55,389 nt of DNA from Clostridia bacterium. GTDB lineage: Bacteria > Bacillota > Clostridia > Christensenellales > Borkfalkiaceae. Where the stretch lies: the NCBI GenBank assembly GCA_017463425.1, contig JAFTPE010000026.1:1-55389 (forward strand), given 5' to 3'. The notes beneath the pieces were generated by a model, which worked only from the letters and a program-made list of their open reading frames with translations, was not told the origin of the DNA and made no database searches. Of the stretch, positions 17,239 through 25,222 are shown piece by piece (position 1 is the stretch's first letter; every line of letters starts with the position of its first letter). A program made the position numbers and the translations under genes.

Positions 17239-17282
17239 ATTTATACCTCCTGATATGTTTCTTTGGGAATATGATAACATAT
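17235..17282 (-). promoter_or_regulatory. candidate ArsR operators before the repressor gene
   Basis: ATATG-ATAA-CATAT at 17269-17282 and CATAT-N13-ATATG within 17235-17258 are inverted repeats. ATATG/CATAT half-sites resemble those of SmtB/CadC-type operators. Both lie between copA and the repressor start; the second overlaps the ribosome binding site. Binding is inferred. Confidence 0.4.
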
Positions 17283-17340
17283 ACGCAAACGTTTTTTTTC
17301 ATTTATTTTGTCATATTTAGTTGGATTTTGTACTTTTAGA

Positions 17341-17550
17341 TTAAGAAATTTTTTTCACTTCGTAACCTGCGTTGGTAACGGCTGCCGTCAACGCTTCGTC
17401 GCTTACTTCGCCGTTTACTTCTAAGGTAGCGGTTTTCTTTTTCAAATTTACTTCTACCAAAAGGACTCCGTCCACACCCTCTAACGCTTTAGTTACGTGC
17501 GCAACGCAATGTTGGCACATCATTCCTTCTATTTTTAAGGTCTTTTTCAT
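17341..17550 (-). CDS. possible separate CopZ-like copper chaperone from an internal start in copA
   Basis: The last 69 codons of copA begin with ATG (17548-17550), preceded by AGGAG with 9 bases spacing. The product, starting MKKTLKIEGMMCQHC, would be a full-size CopZ-like chaperone with Cys pair CxxC and the beta-alpha-beta pattern of HMA domains. It is in frame with copA, so the same residues are also made as the pump's C-terminal domain. Whether the internal site is used is inference. Confidence 0.5.
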   Translation of the reverse strand: MKKTLKIEGMMCQHCVAHVTKALEGVDGVLLVEVNLKKKTATLEVNGEVSDEALTAAVTNAGYEVKKIS

Positions 17551-19761
17551 ATCGTTGTTCTCCTGTTTTTTGTTTGTATTTTGTTTAAACCTCGTCAAAC
17601 GCAAGGCATTGGTTACGACAAATAACGAACTACAACTCATACAAGCCGCGCCAATCATAGGATTTAAGGCAAGCCCAGCAAAAGCGAATACGCCTGCGGC
17701 AACGGGAATTGCAATGCAATTATAAAAAAATGCCCAAAATAAATTTTGTTTGATATTCCTTACCGTAGCTTTGCTTAAATCTACCATTGCGCCAACCAAA
17801 TTAAGATCGCCACGAGAAAGTACAACGTCCGCGCTGTCGATAGCAATATCTGTTCCGTTTCCCATTGCAACACCTACGTCTGCCTCCTTCAACGCAGGGC
17901 TGTCATTGATTCCGTCTCCAACCATAGCAACAACTCCGCCCACCGTGCGCACTCTCTTGACTGCCTGCGCTTTATCTTCGGGCATTGCCTCCGCAAAGAA
18001 ATCGTCTATTCCCACCTCGTCGGCAATTGCTTTTGCTACGATTTCGTTATCGCCCGTCAGCATACCGACGCGTATCCCTCGTTCTTTCAAATCCTTTACC
18101 GCCGAAATGCTTTCCTCTTTTAAGGTGTCAGCAATAGCAAATATTGCAAGAATTTCTTTTTCGTCCGACAAATACACAACGGTTTTGCCTTGAGCGGAAT
18201 ACCGTTTTTCCAATTCAACATACTTTTTATTATCAATGTTTTTCAACAATTTTTTATTGCCCAATTTATACGTTGTACTGTCGTATTTCGCCGTTGCGCC
18301 TTTGCCCATTTCGTACGCGTATTCGTCTACGTGTAAATTGTTGTCCTGAATTTGAGTTTCTGCGAAAGCACGAATACATTCCGCAAGCGGATGATTGGAA
18401 TGATTTTCTATCGCCGCGCTCAACCGTAAAAGAAACTCTTTTTCACCATTTAAAACCTCAAAATCCGTAACTTTTGCCGCTCCAACGGTCAAAGTAGCCG
18501 TTTTATCTAACAAAACACAATTGATATCTTTCGCTTTTTGTAACGCCTCCGCGTCCTTATACAAAATCCCGAGCGACATACCTTTTCCCGTTGCCGCCAT
18601 AACAGCAACGGGCGTAGCCAAACCAAGCGAACAGGGACACGAAATTACCAATACGCTGATAGCGTAATTCGCTGCCTTTGAAAGGTCTTTTGAGATAAAA
18701 AGCCAAATCACAAACGTAAACAATGCAATCAGCGTTACGGTTGGAACGAATACGCCTGCAATTTTATCCGCTGTTTTTTGCAAAGGAGCTTTACTTGCGC
18801 CTGCCTCTTTTACCATTTTCACGATTTGAGAAAGCGTGGTTTCTGCCCCTACTTTTTTAGCCAATACTTTGATAAACCCGCTTTTTACGATATCTGCACC
18901 CGTTACTTTATCACCTTTCGCCACTTCTATCGGCATACTTTCGCCTGTAATAGCGGCGCGGTCAACAAATGCGTGGCCCTGTATAATTTCTCCGTCTACA
19001 GGGATATATTCACCCTGTTTTACGACCAAAACATCACCTACCGCGATTTCGGAAAAAGGAATTTTGATATTTGTATCGTTTCGTTCAACCGTTACCGTAT
19101 TCGGCATTAATTTAATCAATTTTTCTATCTCGTCGCCCGTTTTTCTTTTGGATTTTTCTTCCAGCCATTTCCCGAGCGTAACAAGCGTTAAAATCATTGC
19201 AGCAGATTCGTAAAACATATGCGCATGGTGAAGTCTTCCCGCATACAACAAAACCGTAAGCGCAAAACTGTATAAAAACGAAATCCCTGACCCCATAGCA
19301 ACCAAAGTGTCCATATTCGGAACTCTCTTTATCACAGCTTTTGCGCCGTTCGTAAAAAATTTGAAATTTATTCCAATAATAATAACGGCTAAAATCATCT
19401 GCGCTGTAACGCTTATAACGTCGCTTGGTTGAGGCAATCCTATCATACCGCCCATAGAAAAATACATCAGCGGTAATAAAAACGCCATAGACAACCAAAA
19501 CCTTTGTTTTAACGTGTTCGGTTGCGCTTTTCTTTCTTTTAAAACGTTTTCGTCGTATTTTGTCGCCCCGTATCCCAAATCCACTACGGTTTGAATAATC
19601 GTTTCCGTCGAGATCTGCGTTTCGTCATATTCTACAAGCATAGTTTCGCCCATTAACGAAACATTCGTCTGCGTTACGCCTTTCAAACGACAGACAGCTT
19701 TTTCAATACCCGCAGAACACGCGGCGCAAGTCATACCTGAAATTGAGAATTTTTCCTGCAT
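17341..19761 (-). CDS. copA: Cu(I)-exporting P-type ATPase with N- and C-terminal metal-binding domains
   Basis: 806 aa, in the membrane; pumps Cu(I) out of the cytoplasm. The N-terminal HMA domain has GMTCAAC (Cys12, Cys15). The transport site CPC is at 375-377. TM7 has a YN and TM8 an MSCSS pattern, as in PIB-1 copper pumps. MLTGDN and GDGINDSPA follow in the ATP-binding domain. Two features are odd. The phosphorylation motif reads DKTATLT with Ala422 (GCT at 18496-18498) in place of the near-invariant Gly. And residues 738-806 form a complete CopZ-like domain joined by a Lys/Asn/Gln linker. GAGGAAAG precedes the ATG. The promoter is at 19791-19819. Confidence 0.95.
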   Translation of the reverse strand: MQEKFSISGMTCAACSAGIEKAVCRLKGVTQTNVSLMGETMLVEYDETQISTETIIQTVVDLGYGATKYDENVLKERKAQPNTLKQRFWLSMAFLLPLMYFSMGGMIGLPQPSDVISVTAQMILAVIIIGINFKFFTNGAKAVIKRVPNMDTLVAMGSGISFLYSFALTVLLYAGRLHHAHMFYESAAMILTLVTLGKWLEEKSKRKTGDEIEKLIKLMPNTVTVERNDTNIKIPFSEIAVGDVLVVKQGEYIPVDGEIIQGHAFVDRAAITGESMPIEVAKGDKVTGADIVKSGFIKVLAKKVGAETTLSQIVKMVKEAGASKAPLQKTADKIAGVFVPTVTLIALFTFVIWLFISKDLSKAANYAISVLVISCPCSLGLATPVAVMAATGKGMSLGILYKDAEALQKAKDINCVLLDKTATLTVGAAKVTDFEVLNGEKEFLLRLSAAIENHSNHPLAECIRAFAETQIQDNNLHVDEYAYEMGKGATAKYDSTTYKLGNKKLLKNIDNKKYVELEKRYSAQGKTVVYLSDEKEILAIFAIADTLKEESISAVKDLKERGIRVGMLTGDNEIVAKAIADEVGIDDFFAEAMPEDKAQAVKRVRTVGGVVAMVGDGINDSPALKEADVGVAMGNGTDIAIDSADVVLSRGDLNLVGAMVDLSKATVRNIKQNLFWAFFYNCIAIPVAAGVFAFAGLALNPMIGAACMSCSSLFVVTNALRLTRFKQNTNKKQENNDMKKTLKIEGMMCQHCVAHVTKALEGVDGVLLVEVNLKKKTATLEVNGEVSDEALTAAVTNAGYEVKKIS

Positions 19762-19790
19762 TTATCTTTCCTCATTTTATATATATAAAT

Positions 19791-19819
19791 AGTATACAGC
19801 TTTCATACGATTTTGTCAA
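19791..19819 (-). promoter_or_regulatory. promoter of copA
   Basis: TTGACA (19814-19819) and TATACT (19791-19796) on the minus strand have a 17-base spacer. The palindrome TTTATATATATAAA (19776-19789) lies at the start of the transcript and could be an operator or merely AT-rich sequence. Confidence 0.8.
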
Positions 19820-19884
19820 GCATTCATAATAAATCGTTATCCATTGCTAACAAAATTTTGTGGAAATAAATATAACGCAAAAAA

Positions 19885-19903
19885 GCGGGTGTACTCCACC
19901 CGC
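19885..19903 (-). terminator. terminator of rpmF
   Basis: GCGGGTG and CACCCGC form a 7-bp GC-rich stem with a 5-base loop, followed on the minus strand by six T. It lies 27 bases past the rpmF stop. Confidence 0.88.
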
Positions 19904-19929
19904 CTAATTGACGTTACATAGACGAAAAT

Positions 19930-20121
19930 TTAGTCGTTCTTTTCTTCTTTTTGAGCAACAACTTCTGCGCCGTCGTAATAACCGCAGTTCTTGCACACTC
20001 TGTGCGCTACGGTCAATTCGTGGCAATGAGGACATTCCACAAGCGTCGCTGCGGTTGCCTTATAATTTGCAAATCTCTTGTTCGTTCTGCTCTTTGATTG
20101 TTTACTCTTGGGTACTGCCAT
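19930..20121 (-). CDS. rpmF: 50S ribosomal protein L32
   Basis: 63 aa, typical length. It opens MAVPKSKQSKSRTNKR, the usual rRNA-binding stretch. It has a zinc ribbon of CPHC (Cys30, Cys33) and CKNC (Cys43, Cys46), so this is the zinc-containing form. It is preceded by yceD, the most conserved partner of rpmF in bacteria, and followed by a strong terminator. Confidence 0.98.
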   Translation of the reverse strand: MAVPKSKQSKSRTNKRFANYKATAATLVECPHCHELTVAHRVCKNCGYYDGAEVVAQKEEKND

Positions 20122-20166
20122 ATTAACACCTCTCGTTTTAATTCTTTCGATTTTTCATTGTACGGT

Positions 20167-20574
20167 TTATTCGGAAAACCGAATTCCTTCGCAATCTTCC
20201 CCGCAAGAAAGCGTAAACGGCATACTCGCCATAATCGCATCTTCCACTGCTTTCGTAAGATTGACAACTCCGTTTGTATATCCGTAATCTTCATAATCCT
20301 TAATCGGCTGAAAATACGCATCCAATTCACCCACTACGTTTACGGCGGCATCTTTCAAGCATCTGGAACATTGTCCTTCCAAACGGTATTCCACCGTTCC
20401 GCGTATTTCTAAAGAATCGTCTTCATACAAATCGTACTCAAACGAAATTTTGACAGGTGAAGCGAACTTCACGTACGGAATTTCTATTAAGTGTTCGGGC
20501 GCAGAATATTCAAATTCCATTTGTCCCGAATACCTTTTTTGTGCGTTAAGTTTTCTAATATCGATAATCATCAT
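20167..20574 (-). CDS. yceD: YceD/DUF177 family protein
   Basis: 135 aa. YceD proteins are small, widely conserved and encoded before rpmF; they have been linked to 23S rRNA or ribosome assembly, and the biochemical role is unsettled. Two Cys pairs mark the family: CSRCLKD (about 69-75) and SCGEDCEG near the end, which may bind zinc. Two ATG codons stand side by side at 20569-20574; the ribosome binding site is weak for both. It lies 45 bases before rpmF and has its own promoter. Confidence 0.9.
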   Translation of the reverse strand: MMIIDIRKLNAQKRYSGQMEFEYSAPEHLIEIPYVKFASPVKISFEYDLYEDDSLEIRGTVEYRLEGQCSRCLKDAAVNVVGELDAYFQPIKDYEDYGYTNGVVNLTKAVEDAIMASMPFTLSCGEDCEGIRFSE

Positions 20575-20589
20575 AAAACCGACTAAACA

Positions 20590-20618
20590 AGTATAGTATA
20601 TTTCGACGAGTTTGTCAA
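20590..20618 (-). promoter_or_regulatory. promoter of yceD-rpmF
   Basis: TTGACA (20613-20618) and TATACT (20590-20595) on the minus strand have a 17-base spacer. A second TATACT overlaps it 5 bases upstream but is wrongly spaced. Confidence 0.75.
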
Positions 20619-20646
20619 CTTATTTTTCATAAATTTTTCCGAAAAT

Positions 20647-21840
20647 TTACAATAATTCTACGGTTTCTCTCGCAATTACCAATTCTTCATTGGTTGGTAT
20701 AATCAAAACTTTCACTTTTGAATTCTTTCCTGTGATATCGCGAATTGCACCGTTATTCTTTTCGTTGTTCTTTTCCTCGTCGATTTCCAAACCTAAATAT
20801 TGCATATTTGCACAGATTGCCGCGCGTACGCAGGGCGTATTTTCACCTACGCCTGCCGTGAATACGATACAATCGACGCCGTTCATTGCCGCCGCGTACG
20901 AACCCACGTATTTTTTACACGCATACGAAAACATATCCAATGCAAGTTGCGCGCGTTTGTTCCCCTCGCCTGCTGCTTTCGTCAAATCACGGAAATCACT
21001 AGAAACACCCGAAACGCCTGCCATACCGCATTTTTTATTAAGATATGTAAGAGCTTCAGAAACAGTCATTCCCTCTTTCTTTGCGAGATATTCCGCAGCA
21101 GCGAAATCAATATCGCCGCTACGAGTACCCATCGGCACGCCTGCAAGCGGCGTAAATCCCATAGAAGTATCTACGCATTTTCCGCCGTTTACTGCCGTAA
21201 TAGACGAACCGTTTCCTAAATGGCAAGTTACGATTTTTAATTCCTCGGGCTTTTTATTCAAATATTTCGCTGCCTCTTGAGAAACGAATTTATGGCTCGT
21301 TCCATGGAAACCGTAACGACGAATTTTATATTTCTCATAGTGTGTGTAATCGATTGCATACATATACGCATAATCGGGCATTGTAAAATGGAAACTCGTA
21401 TCAAATACAAACGCCATAGGTGTTTTGGGCATAGCCGCGCGACACGCCTTTACCCCAACGATTGCCGCAGGATTATGCAACGGCGCAAGGTCGCACAATT
21501 CTTCCATTTTTTCCAACGTTTCATCTGTTACCAACGTAGGCTTTTTAAACACTTCTCCCGATGCAACGGCGCGATGTCCTACCGCATCAATATCCTCCAT
21601 AGAAGATATCACGCCCGTTTCTTGATCCGTGAGCGCTTTTAATACCAAGGAAACAGCTACGTTATGGTCAGGCATATCTTGCATGATTTCTATTTCTTGT
21701 CCTTTGGCTTTATGGGTCAATTTCGACCCGTCAATGCCAATACGTTCGCAGTTACCTTTTGCAATAACCGATTCTGTTTCCATATCAATAAGTTGATATT
21801 TTAATGAGGAACTTCCTGAATTGATAACCAAAACTTTCAT
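20647..21840 (-). CDS. ackA: acetate kinase
   Basis: 397 aa, normal length. It converts acetyl phosphate and ADP to acetate and ATP, the energy-yielding end of acetate fermentation. Visible are the N-terminal VLVINSGSSSLKYQL, the substrate loop RYGFHGTSHK, the nucleotide-binding HLGNGSS and FTAGVGEN. AAGGAG precedes the ATG. It follows pta by 15 bases, the usual pairing. No proper terminator was found; an AT-only hairpin overlaps the stop (20630-20649). Confidence 0.98.
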   Translation of the reverse strand: MKVLVINSGSSSLKYQLIDMETESVIAKGNCERIGIDGSKLTHKAKGQEIEIMQDMPDHNVAVSLVLKALTDQETGVISSMEDIDAVGHRAVASGEVFKKPTLVTDETLEKMEELCDLAPLHNPAAIVGVKACRAAMPKTPMAFVFDTSFHFTMPDYAYMYAIDYTHYEKYKIRRYGFHGTSHKFVSQEAAKYLNKKPEELKIVTCHLGNGSSITAVNGGKCVDTSMGFTPLAGVPMGTRSGDIDFAAAEYLAKKEGMTVSEALTYLNKKCGMAGVSGVSSDFRDLTKAAGEGNKRAQLALDMFSYACKKYVGSYAAAMNGVDCIVFTAGVGENTPCVRAAICANMQYLGLEIDEEKNNEKNNGAIRDITGKNSKVKVLIIPTNEELVIARETVELL

Positions 21841-21855
21841 TTGTAAATATTCTCC

Positions 21856-22854
21856 TTAAAATTGCGTTTGCAGCGCGGTAATGGCAACCGCCGCTACGAT
21901 ATCTTCCGATTTACAGCCGCGGGACAGATCGTTCAACGGCTTTGCAAAACCTTGACAGATAGGACCAACTGCCATAAAACCGCCAAGACGTTCCGCTATT
22001 TTATAACCGATATTTCCTGCTTGCAAATCAGGGAAAATAAATACGTTCGCCTGTCCTGCCACTTTGGAATCTGGCGCTTTAAGAGCGGCAACAGAAGGCA
22101 CAATCGCCGCGTCAAATTGCAATTCGCCGTCGATTTTTAAATCGGGCGCTTTTTCTTTTGCAATCTTTACTGCCTCCGCCACAAGAGTAACGTTGTCGTG
22201 TTTTGCGCTTCCAAAAGTAGAAAACGACAACATTGCCACTTTCGGGTCAATACCCGCAACCGCTTTTGCCGAATTTGCCGTAGCAATAGCACATTCCGCC
22301 AAGCCCTCGCTGGTGTACGTGGGATTCAAACCGCAATCGGCAAAAAAGATTAATCCGTCGGGACAATACTGATTGCCCTGCGGAGGACAAATCATAAGAT
22401 TAAAGCTGGAAACAGAGGAAACGCCAGGCGCAGTTTTGATAATTTGCAACCCGGGACGAAGTGTATTCGCAGTAGAATGACACGCGCCGGAAACAAGTCC
22501 GTCTACGTCACCCATCTTCAACATCATTGCACCAAAATACGTGCCGTCCGTCAAAAGTTTTGCCGCTTGTTCGGGTGTCATACCTTTCGACGCGCGAAGT
22601 TCGCAGAGTTTTGCGTTATATTCAGGCAATTTATCCGAAGTAAGCGGATTGATAATTGTAACGCCATCGAGGTCAATTTCGGGATTCGCTGCTTTAATTG
22701 CAGATTCGTCGCCAAGTAAAACAATTTTTGCTACACCCTCTTTCGTTGCATCTGACGCCGCTTTTACGACTCTCGAATCCTCACCTTCGCAAAGAACAAT
22801 TGTCTTTTGCAACGCTTTCGCTTTATTTTTGATTTCATCTAAGATATTTTTCAT
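21856..22854 (-). CDS. pta: phosphate acetyltransferase
   Basis: 332 aa, the short form without the DRTGG and P-loop N-terminal part. It makes acetyl phosphate from acetyl-CoA and phosphate. Family marks are LCEGEDSRVVKAA, the SGACHSTANTLRPGLQIIKT stretch and the C-terminal GPICQGFAKPLNDLSRG. AAGGAG lies 8 bases before the ATG. It forms an operon with ackA and gives acetate plus ATP. Its promoter overlaps the start region of the divergent tmcAL gene. Confidence 0.97.
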   Translation of the reverse strand: MKNILDEIKNKAKALQKTIVLCEGEDSRVVKAASDATKEGVAKIVLLGDESAIKAANPEIDLDGVTIINPLTSDKLPEYNAKLCELRASKGMTPEQAAKLLTDGTYFGAMMLKMGDVDGLVSGACHSTANTLRPGLQIIKTAPGVSSVSSFNLMICPPQGNQYCPDGLIFFADCGLNPTYTSEGLAECAIATANSAKAVAGIDPKVAMLSFSTFGSAKHDNVTLVAEAVKIAKEKAPDLKIDGELQFDAAIVPSVAALKAPDSKVAGQANVFIFPDLQAGNIGYKIAERLGGFMAVGPICQGFAKPLNDLSRGCKSEDIVAAVAITALQTQF

Positions 22855-22875
22855 TGCATTATCTCCTTGAAACGC

Positions 22876-22904
22876 TTTATTTATTTTTTAATTTCGTGTA
22901 TAAT
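22876..22904 (+). promoter_or_regulatory. possible promoter of tmcAL
   Basis: TATAAT at 22899-22904 lies 79 bases before the tmcAL start. The matching -35 hexamer, TTTATT at 22876-22881 with 17 bases spacing, is poor, so this is tentative. Confidence 0.4.
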
Positions 22905-22935
22905 GATAGCGGAAATATTTTTATCCGTCTTTTTA

Positions 22936-22964
22936 ATTATAGCACACATTTTTTGTAAAGTAAA
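22936..22964 (-). promoter_or_regulatory. promoter of pta-ackA
   Basis: TTTACT (22959-22964) and TATAAT (22936-22941) on the minus strand have a 17-base spacer. It leaves an 80-base leader before pta and faces the plus-strand tmcAL promoter region. Confidence 0.65.
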
Positions 22965-22983
22965 GGAAATAAGAAGAAATAAA

Positions 22984-24129
22984 ATGAAAATTTGCGCGAT
23001 AATTTGTGAATACAATCCCTTTCATAACGGGCATCTCTATCAAATCAACCAAGCGAAACGTGTTTCAAACGCGGACGCTTTATTATGCCTTATGAGCGGC
23101 AACTTCGTCCAACGCGGCGAAGCGGCTATCTTTGAAAAGCACGTTCGCGCAAAACATGCAATTTCAGCAGGGGCGGATATCGTTTTGGAATTACCTACGG
23201 TGTTTTCTACTTCCAACGCCGAACTGTTTGCCAAAGGCGCAATTCATATTCTTTCTTCCATTCCTGCCGTGTCCAGTCTATGTTTTGGCTGTGAAACCGC
23301 TAATAAAGAACAATTTTTAAACGCCGCAAGACTTTTAAATGAAGAACCTAAAGAAATTTCTCTAACTATTAAAAACGCGCTTGCTATGGGGACAAGTTAT
23401 GCAAAAGCGCGCGCGCTTGCTTGGGCGAAATATATCTCCACCGATTTATTATCCTCTCCCAATAATATTTTAGGGATTGAATACACGAAAGCCATATTAA
23501 AAAAAGGCGCAACCCTTGATATTTTGCCTATACAGCGTCTTGGCGGAGGATATAATGACGTAGCATTGAACAAAGAATATTCTTCTGCCTCCGCAATACG
23601 TACTGCCTTAGCCAACGGAAAATCTATCTTAAAAGACGTCCCCGCCTTTGTGTTGAAAGATTTAAACAAAGTATGTATTTCCAATCTTGAAACGTTGGAA
23701 AAATACGCCTTGCTTTCGCGTAAAACATCAGAAATAGCCCAAATTTGCGATTGCACGGAAGGCTTGGAAAATGCTCTCAAAAAAGCCGCTGAAAGCGAAA
23801 CTTCTATAATCGAAACGTTAACCTCTGCGAGATATACTTCCTCTCGTATTCGACGAATCGCTCTGCAAAACCTTTTAAAAATTGATAAATCTTTAATTGA
23901 ACAAAGCCTTCAAACGCCTTTGTATTGTCGTGTTTTAGCGGCGAAAAAAGAGCGCACCGACATTTTAGCGGCACTGAGCGAATCCTCTTTTCCTATCCTT
24001 GCACGCGCGCACGACCATAAAATGCTGTCAAAGGCGGCGATGGATTGTTATGAAAAAGATTTGTTTGCTGAAAAAATCTACGGTTTGTTTCTTGAAAAAC
24101 AAACCGTAAACAAAACTGTATTTATATAA
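22984..24129 (+). CDS. tmcAL: tRNA(Met) cytidine acetate ligase
   Basis: 381 aa from the ATG at 22984; the open frame upstream crosses the pta promoter and reads as hydrophobic nonsense. TmcAL (YlbM) activates acetate with ATP and makes N4-acetylcytidine at the wobble position of elongator tRNA-Met. The nucleotidyltransferase motif is ICEYNPFHNGH (about 6-16), followed by LMSGNFVQRGEAA and SASAIRTAL. Acetate as the substrate fits its place next to pta-ackA. The ribosome binding site is weak (AAGGAAAT further upstream). Its last codons carry a hairpin that may end the convergent gene. Confidence 0.94.
   Translation: MKICAIICEYNPFHNGHLYQINQAKRVSNADALLCLMSGNFVQRGEAAIFEKHVRAKHAISAGADIVLELPTVFSTSNAELFAKGAIHILSSIPAVSSLCFGCETANKEQFLNAARLLNEEPKEISLTIKNALAMGTSYAKARALAWAKYISTDLLSSPNNILGIEYTKAILKKGATLDILPIQRLGGGYNDVALNKEYSSASAIRTALANGKSILKDVPAFVLKDLNKVCISNLETLEKYALLSRKTSEIAQICDCTEGLENALKKAAESETSIIETLTSARYTSSRIRRIALQNLLKIDKSLIEQSLQTPLYCRVLAAKKERTDILAALSESSFPILARAHDHKMLSKAAMDCYEKDLFAEKIYGLFLEKQTVNKTVFI
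24080..24107 (-). terminator. possible terminator of the histidine phosphatase gene, inside the tmcAL coding end
   Basis: ACGGTTTGTTT and AAACAAACCGT form an 11-bp stem with a 6-base loop. On the minus strand it is followed by AGATTTTTT. It lies about 29 bases beyond the phosphatase stop, within the tmcAL C-terminal codons. Confidence 0.45.
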
Positions 24130-24135
24130 TTATTT

Positions 24136-24777
24136 TTAAATATTTGCAGGTAAACTCGTTTGACTTTCCGCTAAATGCTCCGTGATATTTACTTTTTCTA
24201 ATTGCCAATCGTCATTTTCGACGGAAACTACCGTGATAGAAGCGTTGCCACACCAAGGTACGCTTCTATATTGTTCTATTGGGGTACCTTGCAAGCGCGC
24301 AATCGTTGTTCGTATAGGAGTAGCGTGCGTTGTGATTACCACCGTTTGATTTGGACAAGTTTTTGCAATATCTTGAACGGCAGCCCAAACCCGATTTGCC
24401 ATTTCTTGTACTGATTCTCCACCCGTAGGTCTTGCCAAACCGATATTTTCTAACCAGTTTGCATAATCTTTCGGGAATAGATTTGGCAAATTATCAAATT
24501 TTTCCATTTCCCATTTTCCCGCAAAGATCTCTCGAAATGCCTTCACAGGGATAATTTCTATTCCAAAAAAGTCCGCAATTGGCCGTGCGGTTGTCATAGC
24601 TCGTTTCAAATCGCTAGAAAAAATTTTATCCACAAAATAATGTTCTTTTATGTAATTTGCGGATAATTCCGCCTGTTTTTTTCCGCGTTCCGTCAATTCA
24701 ATATCCGACTGTCCCGTGAATACTTTTTGAATATTCGCTTCACTTTCGCCGTGTCGAACAAAAATCAAAGTTGTCAT
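24136..24777 (-). CDS. histidine phosphatase family protein (phosphoglycerate mutase-like)
   Basis: 213 aa. The catalytic motif is FVRHGESEAN (about 6-15), with FTGQSDIELTERGKKQA and the second histidine in VITTHATPIR (about 148-157). The family covers cofactor-dependent phosphoglycerate mutases, CobC-type phosphatases and broad-specificity phosphatases. A size near 210 aa fits the phosphatases better. It is monocistronic, with a perfect consensus promoter. It is convergent with tmcAL, only 6 bases apart. The substrate is unknown. Confidence 0.92.
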   Translation of the reverse strand: MTTLIFVRHGESEANIQKVFTGQSDIELTERGKKQAELSANYIKEHYFVDKIFSSDLKRAMTTARPIADFFGIEIIPVKAFREIFAGKWEMEKFDNLPNLFPKDYANWLENIGLARPTGGESVQEMANRVWAAVQDIAKTCPNQTVVITTHATPIRTTIARLQGTPIEQYRSVPWCGNASITVVSVENDDWQLEKVNITEHLAESQTSLPANI

Positions 24778-24808
24778 AATCTTTTCTCCTATCGTAAAAC
24801 CTGGCGAT

Positions 24809-24837
24809 ATTATAACATAATTGTTTTATTATGTCAA
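24809..24837 (-). promoter_or_regulatory. consensus promoter of the histidine phosphatase gene
   Basis: TTGACA (24832-24837) and TATAAT (24809-24814) on the minus strand with a 17-base spacer are a perfect consensus match. The rest of the gap to the tRNA terminator (24838-24951) is AT-rich and shows nothing further. Confidence 0.88.
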
Positions 24838-24951
24838 TGAAATCTCTTTTATATCGGCTTACAGTAAATTTATTGTAACAAATTTTTTCTTTCATTTTTT
24901 GTTTTTAATAAATGCTGAGATTTTCACGCCCAATATTTATAAGCAGCCAAA

Positions 24952-24996
24952 AAAATGACCGATTTTCGCGTATTTTTCTGCAAAAATCGGTCATTT

Positions 24997-24997
<1 letters not shown>
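24952..24997 (-). terminator. terminator of tRNA-Thr
   Basis: AAAATGACCGATTTT and AAAATCGGTCATTTT form a perfect 15-bp stem with a 16-base loop, directly after the CCA end, followed on the minus strand by more T. Confidence 0.88.
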
Positions 24998-25072
<75 letters not shown>

Positions 25073-25101
25073 ATTTTCTATTTTTCAAACATCACTATGA
25101 C

Positions 25102-25130
25102 ATTATAGTTAAATTTAAACAAAAAGTCAA
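25102..25130 (-). promoter_or_regulatory. promoter of tRNA-Thr
   Basis: TTGACT (25125-25130) and TATAAT (25102-25107) on the minus strand have a 17-base spacer, and lie 30 bases before the tRNA 5' end. Confidence 0.82.
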
Positions 25131-25181
25131 GCTGAAACAAGCCCCTTTCTTAAAATTTTTCTATAAAATCAAAAAAAATTT

Positions 25182-25211
25182 CCGAAGTCCTCTTTATTTA
25201 GAAGACTTCGG
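25182..25211 (-). terminator. terminator of rny
   Basis: CCGAAGTC and GACTTCGG form the outer 8-bp stem, with two more pairs inside. On the minus strand it is followed by AAATTTTTTTT. It begins 12 bases past the rny stop. Confidence 0.85.
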
Positions 25212-25222
25212 ACGTTTTTCTT

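Noticed and set aside
20630-20649. Terminator of ackA (TAAATTTT-TCCG-AAAATTTA)
   Set aside because: The stem is AT-only, overlaps the stop codon and has no U-tract, so termination is unlikely.
20690-21280. 196-codon plus-strand open frame opposite ackA
   Set aside because: Antisense to a highly conserved enzyme; the composition reflects the complement of ackA codons.
22867-22983. Extended TmcAL N-terminus with a membrane segment
   Set aside because: The region covers the pta promoter and the AT-rich spacer; the family starts at MKICAIICEYNPFH.
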